Below, piece after piece: positions 21,677 through 31,744 of a DNA stretch of 64,000 nt (the first letter of the stretch is position 1; each line of letters begins with the position of its first letter). The position numbers were made by a program, and so were the translations under genes. Under the pieces are notes generated by a model that was not told the origin of the DNA, made no database searches, and saw only the letters and a list, made by a program, of their open reading frames with translations. Origin of the DNA: Xiphydria camelus (lineage: Eukaryota > Arthropoda > Insecta > Hymenoptera > Xiphydriidae); the NCBI GenBank assembly GCA_963678675.1, contig OY783195.1, forward strand, positions 20,354,912 to 20,418,911, given 5' to 3'.

Positions 21677-21960
21677 TTTTTTTATATTTTAATCTTGGAT
21701 CTTACATAAAAAACCCCAGAAATGTGATTTGCCCATAAGACTGGGTTATTTCCTAATTGGTAATTAATTTTTATCAAACATACTAAACGATCAGTCTATC
21801 ACACATTGCATCAGGTTTCTATTCATATTAACTTGCATACAAAATTATTTCATATTTTAATCTTGGAAATCGATTCGTGACCATACTACTTTAAGCTTCA
21901 TTTCTAAAGAAATGATTTTTGTCCTAAATTCAAATTCGTATTATTTTCTTTTTGTTTCAG

Positions 21961-22029
21961 CGGGAGGCCAGAGGATCCGTAACCTTCAAAATAGTGCCAT
22001 CGTACAGGAGTGCGCCACCCCCCTGCGAG
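21961..22029 (+). CDS. CASK: CASK exon: end of PDZ domain and linker
   Basis: This exon follows the acceptor TTTGTTTCAG and encodes 23 residues, [20 protein letters not shown] followed by [15 protein letters not shown] is the last beta strand of the CASK PDZ; the remainder is the linker toward SH3. It joins the 9080 exon in phase 0 across a 12.7-kb intron and joins the SH3 exon at 59184 in phase 0. The exon can end at GAG 22029 (donor GTACAA) or six bases later at CAA 22035 (donor GTAAGC), adding Val-Gln. The second donor fits the consensus better, while the CE|IFVRA junction is what I expect for insect CASK from memory. The frame also stays open beyond both donors to a stop at 22266 (see next entry). 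Confidence 0.93.
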
Positions 22030-22266
22030 GTACAAGTAAGCCCTGAAACCCAAATCCATTCCCAAAACCCCTCCCCTATGAAAACCACTGGTTCTAATTC
22101 TGCCGATGTTACAAATAACCTCAAACCACTGAAAACCGCTTCCGGGGACTCAATTAAAGTTAAGGCGCCAAAGACCTCAAAGTCAAAAACTAGTTCTTCA
22201 TCTACTGAGAGTACGCCGAGGCGTCGGTTTAACCCGTTGTCCGTCCTTCGCTCGCGCAAATTTTAG
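22030..22266 (+). CDS. Possible alternative 3' coding extension of CASK (intron retention)
   Basis: If neither donor at 22030 or 22036 is used, the CASK frame continues for 78 codons and stops at TAG 22264-22266. The predicted tail is rich in Ser, Thr, Lys and Pro, with a [14 protein letters not shown] stretch, and ends in a basic segment [17 protein letters not shown]. It has no recognised domain. Such an isoform would lack SH3 and guanylate-kinase domains. The base composition is less AT-rich than the surrounding intron and the segment matches no repeat family seen elsewhere in the window, which argues mildly for selection. I see no clear AATAAA just downstream, only AATAAG near 22402. A chance open frame remains possible. 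Only transcript data or conservation in relatives can decide. Confidence 0.35.
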   Translation, partial: VQVSPETQIHSQNPSPMKTTGSNSADVTNNLKPLKTASGDSIKVKAPKTSKSKTSSSSTESTPRRRFNPLSVLRSRKF

Positions 22267-22430
22267 GTTGGATCAGTCGTGATTAGTGTCTTACGAATAG
22301 TAATGATGGACACGGAGTATATGGCGGTATTCTTCATGAGAAATTAGACCTTGAACATGGAGTTTAAATTGTCCAATGACCTGTAGATTTTACGCAGGAT
22401 CAATAAGTAGTTTTTGTGCAATCGTGATGT

Positions 22431-22649
22431 AGTATCAATGGAAAGCGTCGCCGGTAATCAGTCGACACTCGAGTGAGAGCGTTACCAACAGAAGCTGGTG
22501 ATATTCGACTGATCAGTCATTTGACGATTCAGCTGATATTTTTCATCTTTTAGTTGAATAACTGAGCCATCCAATGCAACTATCATTTATTCGCGACACT
22601 CTCGCTCGAGGGTCAACTGATTACCAGCGACGTTTTCCATTGATAGTGC
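22431..22649. mobile_element. 219-bp inverted-repeat element
   Basis: AGTATCAATGGAAAGCGTCG at the left and CGACGTTTTCCATTGATAGT at the right continue inward through GGTAATCAGT and CTCGAGTGAGAG. It begins 165 bp after the possible CASK stop at 22266. Confidence 0.8.
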
Positions 22650-23714
22650 CTTGCGGCTATACAATTTTGCAAGGGTGACTTTTTTCTCTAAATTAAACGG
22701 GGAATCCAATAATTAAATTTTCTTTCCAAAATATCCAGTGACGCCGAAGATTGGGAGGGGGAAAGGGGGGTACCGGCCCCTAGTATCTACGCCACTGGAG
22801 AATTTTTAAAAATTATTTAATTATTGCTTAGAGCTATTCTACATTAGCCTATGTGCAAAATTTCAAGGAAATCGATCAAGTAGTTTAGAAGTTATTATGA
22901 GAAAACTATTTTTTTTCGAAACTGATACCCTGTATCTTTGTTAGCAATCATTTTTGAAAAAAATTTTCTTATGAAAGTCTACTTTTTTTTTGTTCTATCA
23001 CATATAAAAAAAATGACGTTTAACCTGGTCCACCCTGTATATGCAGGGTGTTTCAAATATGTGTATATATGTGTGTGTCTAATTTTAAATCATGCAGTCG
23101 ATTATCTTGAAAACAAAGCGGAATAGAAAAACATAGCAGACACATAGGTTCTTTGGTTGCAGAGCAACTAGGATAGTATGATCAAAACAATTACAGGTGA
23201 TGCTACTTTGAAGAAATGTGCTTTGTAACTATTTCTTTAAACGGATATTAATTTGTTTATTTCTACATAAGTTGTACAGCTCATTGAGGTATTGTGACGT
23301 GAGATTTGTCAGTGGCTTCCCTCGATGGTAGAATCTCAGTCGCAATGACGGGGCGTTCGGAGCCAAGTGGAAACGATGGGCGCCAGTCTGATCATGGTCT
23401 GCTGCAAAATTCGAAATACGTCGATATATTCGAAGCGAATCGAACGGAGGACCCTCCTTATTCGAGGATCCGCGACGGGTTCGGCTAACATTGAACGCAA
23501 TAGAAAGGGCGGGCCTGATGGAGAGAGGACAGTGGGGATGGTCTTGGAAGCGAAACACATGCATCGGACACAGGAAACTTTATTCGCCTCTATAATCTAC
23601 AACACCGACGCAATCTCACCCGAAACGACGGGTGCCAAATTCGTAAGGGAGGGATCGGCATTGCACGGTTCGCGACATTATGATCCTCCGCTCGGCTAAC
23701 TTCGCCCAGAACGA
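22650..23714. other. CASK intron with mariner-type end fragments
   Basis: CACCCTGTATATGCAGGGTG near 23030 looks like two facing ends of TA elements. The GC-richer stretch 23290-23700 has overlapping frames on both strands but no recognised product. Confidence 0.5.
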
Positions 23715-24530
23715 GGCTGACAAGTGGAGCGCACGGTCTCGTAATTTCAGATCGCGCTCCCCTTGTACGTGATATTAGTGCATGCTAAGGGTAGTATTAT
23801 ATTACAGCCCCAGCGTGCACTAGCGACAAGATAAAAAGTTATAGCGGTTCAAAGTTAGCCGCGTACCTTATATGCAAGTTTATTTTGTCTGTTGTCAAGC
23901 AGCCGAGTATGGCTGTACTGATAGCGTGCTGGACTCGCATGCTCGAGGATCCGGGTTCGATCCCTCCGTTTTTTTTTTGCAATACGGAATTGTTAAATTT
24001 TTTTTTCATTCTAACTTGATAATTTAATACTCTAATATATTTAAAGCATTTAAAAATATATAACATTACAATATATTGATTTCTAACGAACGTGAAATAT
24101 CTGCTTTTCCTCACAAAAGGTGTTTACAAACAAGGTTAGGGGACGGTACCTGAAGGGTCCATTTTTACCTGGCAACAAAGAGATTCTTATCTGCTTGTGA
24201 ATCATTTCGTTCTAGAATGTATCAAAACGAACAGCGTCGGCAGTTCGTTTCCGTACGCTGAAAAAAAAATATAACAATTTCGTAATGAAAAAAAAAAAAG
24301 ACTACGGAGGGATCGAACCCGGGTCCTCGAGCATGCGAGTCCAGCACGCTGCTTGACAACCGATAAAATTAACTTACCTATAAGGGACGCGGCTAACTTT
24401 GAACCGCTATAACTTTTTATCTTGTGGCTAGTGCGCGCTAGAGCTGTAATATAATACTACCCTTAGCATGCACTAATATCACGTACAAGAGGAGCGCGAT
24501 CTGAATTTACGAGACTATGCGTTCCCCTTG
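23715..24530. mobile_element. Long foldback carrying a tRNA-like segment in each arm
   Basis: The arms 23715-23975 and 24290-24530 are inverted copies (GCGCTCCCCTTGTACGTGAT, AAAAGTTATAGCGGTTCAAA). Each arm contains GCGTGCTGGACTCGCATGC followed by a B-box-like GGGTTCGATCCC (about 23952, inverse at 24313). The ~300-bp loop is AT-rich. Confidence 0.78.
23905..23970 (+). ncRNA. tRNA-like (pseudo-tRNA) segment
   Basis: GTATGGCTGTACTGATAGCG resembles an A box and GGGTTCGATCCC is a perfect B-box core with T-arm-like pairing. The acceptor stem does not close and the anticodon stem is poor, so it is not a working tRNA. Its inverse copy is at about 24300-24350. Confidence 0.4.
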
Positions 24531-25591
24531 TGAGTCGCATACAGGGCAACTTGGCCGCGGGGAACAAAGGCGCGGACCAAAGTTCATCGATACGTGGCGA
24601 GCACGTATTCTCTATAGAGAATCAGCATTCTCTTGAAACGACGCGTGCTCACGATCGACCTATTATGAGAATGTGACGACGCGAGGAAACCGCGTATACG
24701 ACGTCCTGTAGGACGATCTCCCAAGACTGAGTGGCGGGGAATCACGAAGTTGGCGTACCCTTGACGGAAACCGACGCTTTTTGGACTGTCACGGTGACAC
24801 TTGGAAACTACGAGAATGCGAAATCCCAAACTACCGTCATGGGCCCAGTTACTGCCATGTTTAGCATTGCATGACACTGTAGATGATATTTTTCAGTTAT
24901 ATTAAATTCATAAGAGAAAAGTAGACATTTCCTACGTTGATACTAATCTTAAACTCTATTTCTGCGCAGTTAGCAAGACAATCCAGTGAATAAGTAATTT
25001 ATTATTAAATTAATTATCAAACGGACCGAGGGACCCAGTTTCTGTCAGCAGTTTTGATTGATGTCCTAGTATCTGCCACCTTATGTCCCAATAAATATCA
25101 GAGATCTCCAAAAAGTACAAAACCGTTTATAACATGGTAAAAATCATTAAAATTAAGTTATTGTCATGATTAGTTCAAATGCTTGATTAACTAATCATGA
25201 TTATATTTAATCGGCGTTCTAATCATGATTAACTGCAGCAGTGAAACTTCGACTTTGAGGTTATGTTGATCTAGTTAACCCGGCATTGGTCGCTAGAAAT
25301 ACTTTCATACGGCGATCGCGTATAAACGTGAGCAATGAATATATGGGGACCTCTTGTGGTCGAATTTCTGATTTTTTGAGCACTTTGCTACTATTAAATT
25401 ACCACCGGAAGAGGTCTTTAAACACTATTCATGAGAATCGTAATGGTTTTTCTCAATTTTTCAAAAAATTTATCGAAATAATATAATAAAAAGGAAAATG
25501 AATACAGAACTAACATAAACTCGGACACTGGCAGTAACTGGGCCTGTGACGGTATCCAAGGGCCTGCTATGAACTGGAGCTGCAGAGAAAG
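24531..25591. other. CASK intron, no gene seen
   Basis: The stretch 24540-24870 is relatively GC-rich without recognised coding sequence. Near 25165-25235 there are several ATCATGATTA palindromes in a short cluster. Confidence 0.5.
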
Positions 25592-25781
25592 ACGGTTCAA
25601 CTAATGAACATTTAACCTTATACGTTTTTTATTTATCTTAATGAGCTTTATAACTTTCGACATAATAAAAATATCGATTTCCATTTGACGGTTCAACTAA
25701 TGAACATTTAACCTTATACGTTTTTTATTTATCTTAATGAGCTTTATAACTTTCGACATAATAAAAATATCGATTTCCATT
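25592..25781. repeat. Perfect 95-bp tandem duplication
   Basis: Two near-identical copies start with GACGGTTCAACTAATGAAC at 25592 and 25687. A diverged third copy (GAAATATCGATTTCCACTTTT) lies at about 25920-26030. Confidence 0.9.
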
Positions 25782-26875
25782 TTTAAAAATCGTGAAAATG
25801 AAGTTTACATTAAATTTTGGCAGAACCTACAATTAAACTAATTACGTGCTAAGATTATCCCTGAGTAAATTTACACCTTGTATAGTACGTAGCGTAGGTA
25901 GGACTCTTGTACTTTGAATGACAATATCTCATAATGAGTTCAACGGCATTATATTTATCTTACACTTTTCCTATTAGTTCCGATTAGCTCTACAATTTTT
26001 ATTACAATAGAAATATCGATTTCCACTTTTAAAAATAGTCAAAATGGGTATTACGTTAAAGTGGCATCACTTACAATTGAACAAATAACGTATTAATTCG
26101 CGCTTTCCCTTTCGAGACCATACAACATTTATTTGAAAGTTCTTTCTCCTATAACAGATATTTTCGAAGTACTTAATTAAAATGCATCATTTAAAATGGG
26201 CCATCTTCTCTACGCCTTACCTAGATCACATCAATAACATAGGCCTGCAAAATCTTGGGCTTCGTTAGTTACAAAAATCGCAAGTAAATCTGATAGATTT
26301 TTTTATGCTAAAAACGAATCTGGTTGCAAAATTAGGCACGGTACGTCAGGTTTTTGAGTAATTTATACTTAAGTGGGCAAAAAATGGCAATTTCGACCAA
26401 GTATGAGAATTGTTTATAAAAGAACGATGTTTTTCTTTAATATTTGTGCTAATGACATCGTATAGTAAATATTAGAGTTCACCTGTAAAATTCACTTCCA
26501 TTACCACTGAACGGTTTTTTTTCGCTGAGATATATCAGTGTGAAGAATTTTTTATAATTTCGAAGTAATACCGACAGTCAGTATTGATCAAGAGAAACGA
26601 GCAAATTCAAAAATGTTAACAATTTCATACAAAGTTCAAGTAAAATTGATACTCTCTCTCTCTCTCTCTCATGAAAACTTGCTTGCATCTCTTTCAAATT
26701 CTAGCCGAAGAAATAAACTTATAAGGAACATTTCTTTGATGATACCCTGGAATATTATATATGCCAGTATTTTTATACCGTATACCCTACGGTAAACTAA
26801 GCAGAGATACGCTAAACTTTTCTCCTGAATTTCACACTGGTGATGTTAGCATGAATTGAGATGACTGTACGAAAG
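25782..26875. other. CASK intron with a diverged dispersed repeat
   Basis: Positions about 26330-26560 resemble the reverse complement of 40960-41170 (AACGATGTTTTT, TGCTAATGACATCGTATAG). A (TC)n run is at 26653-26672. No gene is seen. Confidence 0.5.
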
Positions 26876-27292
26876 GCTCCGTTGGACTCCGTTTTCTCTC
26901 TGTTAGAACTGCCAGTGACTACGTTTACATTAAAAGTGAAAGTAAGGTGAGGTAGCAGTAAGGTGAAAAATGTCTGAATGTGAATGAGAATATAAGACTA
27001 AAGTTATTCTAATTTGACCTCACCTCTATTTCACTTTTACTTCAATACCGGTTTACAGTGGAGATGAACAGGAAGTTAAATTAAACTGAATTGAGGTGAA
27101 ATAAAAGTGTAGATAAGATGTATGGAGGAGGAGGAAGAATTATTTTTTGCTCATCTGTATAAAATTTTAGATGTGAGGTGAAATAGTCTTCGCTCATTGA
27201 GTGAGAGTATTCTTTAGAATGCAGTTAATATAAAGGATGTAATCCTATAACTTATGTAGAATAACTTTAATCCCCTCACACTTTCCCAATTA

Positions 27293-27538
27293 CAGTAAAA
27301 CCTCGTTTATTGCAAAGCCCCTCGAATCATATGCCTCTTGTTTATCGCAACTCGAGAGGGGCCCCCACTCCGCTTCTCGACTAAAGGCGATTTCGCGCTG
27401 GTCGCTCGTGATTGGCCACCGTGCGCGGTGAAAGTCGGAAGGGTTGCAACTACCATGCGCGGTGGGAGATGGAGGGGTTGCAATAAACGAGACTTCTGCC
27501 TTGCAATAAGTGAGAGTTGCGATAAACGAGGTTTTACT
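27293..27538. mobile_element. Pogo/Tigger-like MITE, 246 bp
   Basis: The ends CAGTAAAACCTCGTTTATTGC and GCGATAAACGAGGTTTTACT are flanked by TA (27291-27292, 27539-27540). The CAGTRAAACCTC end is typical of pogo-like elements. The interior is GC-rich and non-coding. Confidence 0.82.
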
Positions 27539-27568
27539 TAAAGGCTTTTTACAATACTTATATATATA

Positions 27569-28400
27569 CCGCATGTCCTATGGCCAACCGCGCAGGTGAG
27601 CTGCGACCTGAATTCTTGACTTCGGCAGTATTTATGGTACAGTTAGAGTGGGCTTCAGACGAGTGCGCTGCATAAGAACGAAAAGTGTCGACTGCTCTTC
27701 TAATAACTGTCAATTCGGGAGATCGAAACGTTTCGTGTAACCTCAAGATCGTAAAGTTTTGAATTTGTAGTGAATAATTTGTAGAAAAGTGATGAGAAAT
27801 AATCATAAATAATCTTCCGAATTGTGTGACACCTTAGGTATCGCTCACGCCACTTCGTAAAACTACTTCCTAGACATGCGCGGTGCTAGCGCGGAAATAA
27901 TTTCTGAAACAAATAGGCACACACACATACATGAGGCGTGTAATTCGGTTGGACATCGAAAAAACCCGAATGATTGTTAACTCTCACTTCTGAACATTAC
28001 TTACCATTTATTCAAAGATTCACGATTTCGAGCTTAGACTTCGATCTCCCGAATTGATAGCCATCGGGAGATCAGACGTTTCACACTTTTCGTAAGAACG
28101 CAGCGTAAGAGCGAAAAGCGTCGTCTGATTTCCCGATGGCTGTCACAATTCGGAAGATTATTTATGATTATTTCTCATCACTTCTACAAATTAATTCACT
28201 ACTAATTCAAAATTTTACGATTTTGAGGTTACACGAAACGCTTCGATCTCCCGAATTGACAGCTATTAGAAGAGCAGTCGACACTTTTCGTTCTTATGCA
28301 GCGCACTCATCTGAAGCCCACTCTAATTGTACCATAAATACTGCCGAAGTCAAGAATTCAGGTCGCAGCTCACCTGCGCGGTTGGCCATAGGACATGCGG
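27569..28400. mobile_element. CCGCATGTCC foldback, 832 bp, TA duplication
   Basis: CCGCATGTCCTATGGCCAAC at the left and its inverse ending GGACATGCGG at the right are flanked by TA. The arms include CTTCGGCAGTATTTATGG and the AATTCGGGAGATCG module. Related to 40314-40711 and the 9420-10240 remnant. Confidence 0.82.
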
Positions 28401-28876
28401 TATACACGACGCAATTTCTTTTTACGCAAGTGTAACTCATTCCTACAGCGTAATGATTACTATAGTTTTTTGACTGTTGAAACCTTTGCTAATAAGAACT
28501 ATTATTATATGATATAAATAGATATCAAGAATAACACAAAATATCTTCATTCATAATTAAAATCAAGAAATGAGATTCCTTATTTCGCTCAGTCTTTAGG
28601 TTAACTGTAATTTGAATTCGGTTTCTCTGCAACAGTTTAACCTCGCGTTTAGCAACGATGTTGATTCGTTAGCTGAGTGAAATGGGACTAGTTTCAATAT
28701 GGTGCTGTATTCAACTATAGCATGAAGAATCGTCTTTTCATTTGCTTCCTTTGAATTAAAAATTTCACCGCAAATTCACCTCACATCATTGGATACGCTG
28801 TAAACGTTTTGCTTTCACCTCACCTCTTCTACTGCTTCACTTTCTGTTTACAACATAATCTATATATATAAATGAA

Positions 28877-28907
<31 letters not shown>

Positions 28908-29677
28908 ATGTCTCTTATGCCTTCCTAAACCGTTCATCCGATTGCGATGAAACTTTGAGGAATGGTTGGACGCATGCCCGCGAAGGTTTCTGAGTTAGTA
29001 AATCGTATACAGGGTGTTCAAAAAGTAGCGGTACGGATGATTATTATGCCTTCCTAAACCGTTCATCCGATTGCGATGAAACTTTGGGGAATGGTTGGAC
29101 GCATGCCCGCGAAGGTTTCTGAGTTAGTAAATCGTATACAGGGTGTTCGAAAAGTACCGGTACGGATGATTATTATGCCCTTCTAAACCGTTCATCCGAT
29201 TGCGATGAAACTTTGGGGAATGGTTGGACGCATGCCCGCGAAGGTTTCTGAGTTAGTAAATCTTATACAGGGTGTTCAAAAAGTCCAGACACAGCTGATT
29301 ATCTCAGCGGGAAATCATTTTAAAGAAAAACGTTTAATATAAAACTTTTAGGATTTTTCCCTGGCTACCCAATGGTCATATTGGATTTAACATTGACAAT
29401 GACCTTCTAGGTAAAATTGATTTTTTTAAATCCAAAAACCTCTATTTTATATACCGGAAATGAAAAGAGCGGGAAATTTCACGTTCAAATATGTCCTTGA
29501 CCATTATTTCCATGTGACCTTTATGGTCAGCGGAGGTCAAATTGAGGTGAAATACAGTTCGGCTTCGTACCATGAAAGCTATGGGCCCTATACAAATTCT
29601 TTTTGATAGTAGGATTTAGGATTTTTTAGTGGCTGTACAATGGTGATATTGTATTTGACCTTGACCATGACCTTCAT

Positions 29678-30272
29678 TTGGAATCTCTTACATCTGACAT
29701 AATATTCCAAATCAGTTATACGAAAAATCCCTTAGTGCCAACCAAATTTAATCGAGGTAACAATCATCACTGGCAAATTCAAAGGCGAAGACGTCCTCAT
29801 TCACGCATACCTATGATTTCCAACGATTTAACATTCGAATTCAAGCGGCTCCAGTTCCCTTTGCGTCTTGCTTTTGCTATTACCATCAACAAAGCACAAG
29901 GTCAATCGTTGACTATTGCTGGCTTAAATTTGGAAAATTCATGTTTTTCACACGGCCAATTGTACACCCGGGGACACGGCATCTGTCGCTGGTGACTTTT
30001 TTTAAACGTTATTTTTAAACGTACTAACCAATGAATAATTAATTCTCATGCGCTCATTAGCTACGGTGGCGTCTACTCTCGTTAATGAAAGCATGAGGAT
30101 TATTAATTATTGGTTAGTACGTTTAAAAATAACGTTTAAAAAAAGTCACCAGCGACAGTTGCCGTGTCTCCGGCTGTATGTGGCTTACTCCAGAGTTGGC
30201 ACACCGAAAAATTTACACGTTTTTACTCCAAATAAAAAAATGAAAAACATTGTCTATCCGCTGGCCTTAAGA
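29678..30272 (+). pseudogene. Helitron helicase C-terminus, split by a 212-bp insertion
   Basis: The segment reads LQFPLRLAFAITINKAQGQS, then LTIAGLNLENSCFSHGQLY, resuming at 30179 with VAYSRVGTPKNLHVFTP and ending PLALR with a stop at 30270-30272. These are the last conserved motifs of the PIF1-like helicase in Helitron proteins. The frame is continuous once the inserted element is ignored. The N-terminal Rep and most of the helicase are missing, so the fragment cannot drive transposition. Confidence 0.87.
29965..30176. mobile_element. 212-bp TA MITE inserted in the helicase frame
   Basis: The ends CACCCGGGGACACGGC and GCCGTGTCTCCGGCTG (14 of 16 matching as inverts) are flanked by TA at 29963-29964 and 30177-30178. 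The arms are palindromic (GTCGCTGGTGACTTTTTTTA). Removing it restores the HGQLYVAYSRV reading, confirming the borders. Confidence 0.93.
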
Positions 30273-30759
30273 TAAATTAATAAAAGAAATATACTTTCCA
30301 ATTTAAATTAAATACCTGTGTTTTTTTAGCATAGCATGGCTCCCTACCTATGAGTACAGATATCTGCTAAAAATTCATTAAATGACGATCAAAATCAATC
30401 CACAATCTACCCGTGCGAAGCCAGGACGGGCTGCTAGTACCTAATAATTTCACCTCAGTTTGGCCTTACCTTTATCTCACTTTTGCCTCACCTCTGTCTC
30501 TATTTCACCTCTAGTATAAATATAGTCATTGAGACAAATCAAAGTCTTCAGCGGAAACTGAAAACTTTGACATGTCTTTAACCATGAAAAAGTGCCGGTT
30601 CTTTACTAATAATGCAATCTGGTATTACAATATAAATGCAAATTCCATCGCTGTAATTGTGAGATGCTTTGCCGGCTCAAGAGCACGACGTCTCAGCCGT
30701 GCCTACCTGTACGGTTTTACCGGGGTGTTTGATAGTTTTGTATCTACTACCGTCACCAA

Positions 30760-31744
30760 ACACCTGCAAAGTGGAACCAGTCCAGAGCCTTTGCCATCAG
30801 CCAAGGACTGTTTAGGCTTGGAGAAATCCCTGTCCTCACCCTTTAGGGGTCTTTGGACAGGAGAAGCCGTCCCCACAGAGGGGCAGTGACCGTTTTGGCC
30901 GACCGCCCGATCGCCAGATTCCGAAAAGCCGGGCGGTCCGACGGCCGTTACCAGCGGGGACCACGAGGAGGCACAGTCACGTTACTCGGCTTCCATGGTA
31001 AGGAGAGGAGGAGGGGGAGGGGGAGGATGGGAGTTGGGGCATACGCGCGTCGTGCAGGCAGAGGTACACTACTTGCTCTCCTTCAGCTCCTTATACCGAA
31101 GATCACTTCCGGCGATCAAAATCAGAGAGTGAGAATTTCGTTCGTTCTCCCCGTCTGTATGTGCAGGCATGCCGTTAAATAGGACGACGCTATCCGCAAC
31201 AAAGTTTCAAGCGGTGACGAGCGCCCTTTCCCACTATACTCGCTGTGACGAGATAGGGGATATGGGTCCAGCCTCGCCCAGCGCAGACTCCTCTCACCAT
31301 CCCCGGATGTGGTACAGGGCAGAGAGGGAAACACATCGCGGGCTTTGGCCATCTCAACGTTTCCCCTTGTCTGGTTCACTCGACAGCGTAAGGGTAACTA
31401 CTGCCGAGCTAGTATCTCCTGCAGCGGTTTTGTGTCTATATGGGTAATCATCTGTGTCAGCAGCTTGTGCCGCTGGCGCATCATTATGAGACTACACGCC
31501 TGCCAGGGTCGACTACTGGTTTTCCCCTACATTGACCCCCCGCACTATCCCTGGAGGGGTTATGCAGGGCAACGAGGAAGCTCAACGGTGGGGTCGACAC
31601 CAGTTCGGTAGATCGGCTTAACCGTCTCTGTTCACGGCCTTACCTTCCGAATTGGCACAGACGCAAGAACTGCGCCCGCGCTACTGCTTCGGTCTACATG
31701 TTCCCTTCGTCTAGTTCGCCCGTTAGTGTGAAGGGAAACTCCTC
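30760..31744. other. GC-rich unclassified segment next to the LINE
   Basis: It is clearly GC-richer than its surroundings. Two diverged stretches repeat the same order (CCTTGTCTGGTTCACTCG... near 31365 and CTTCGTCTAGTTCGCCCG near 31705). It could be 3' untranslated sequence of the adjacent LINE family or another element; no coding homology is recognised. Confidence 0.4.

Larger units (their letters stand above)
20681..21890. mobile_element. TIR element (GGTAGTATGGTCAC family), copy 1, split by a solo LTR
   Basis: The left end GGTAGTATGGTCACTCTCC and right end GTGACCATACTACT are flanked by TTAA at 20677-20680 and 21891-21894. About 670 bp remain after removal of the LTR at 21145-21676. The element matches copy 2 at 45261-46181 in reverse. 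It contains a 64-codon frame (20870-21064) starting MVSQPRHKGKFKRKRKTEW that is also recognisable, but broken, in copy 2. Confidence 0.8.
28859..30437 (+). mobile_element. Helitron copy B with helicase remnant
   Basis: It starts TCTATATATATAAATG plus a (TCTG)n run and ends with the hairpin CCCGTGCGAAGCCAGGACGGG and CTGCTAG. It sits between A and T (28858, 30438), the Helitron target rule. Three 129-bp tandem units (28910-29290) are followed by TTGACC-rich spacer and a C-terminal helicase fragment. The copy is strongly deleted; a Rep nuclease domain is absent. Confidence 0.9.
26926..30520. mobile_element. Element with AGGTGA-rich termini, heavily re-inserted
   Basis: The left end CTACGTTTACATTAAAAGTG followed by GTAAGGTGAGGTAGCAGTAAGGTG is mirrored at the right by TTTCACCTCAGTTTGG...TTTCACCTCTAGTATAAATATAG. 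Repeated AGGTGA/TCACCT words occur near both ends and also at 28800-28840. It holds a pogo-like MITE, a CCGCATGTCC foldback and Helitron B. Confidence 0.6.

Noticed and set aside
23905..23970. Functional tRNA gene
   Set aside because: The B box is good, but acceptor and anticodon stems do not pair, and the segment is part of a foldback with an inverted duplicate.
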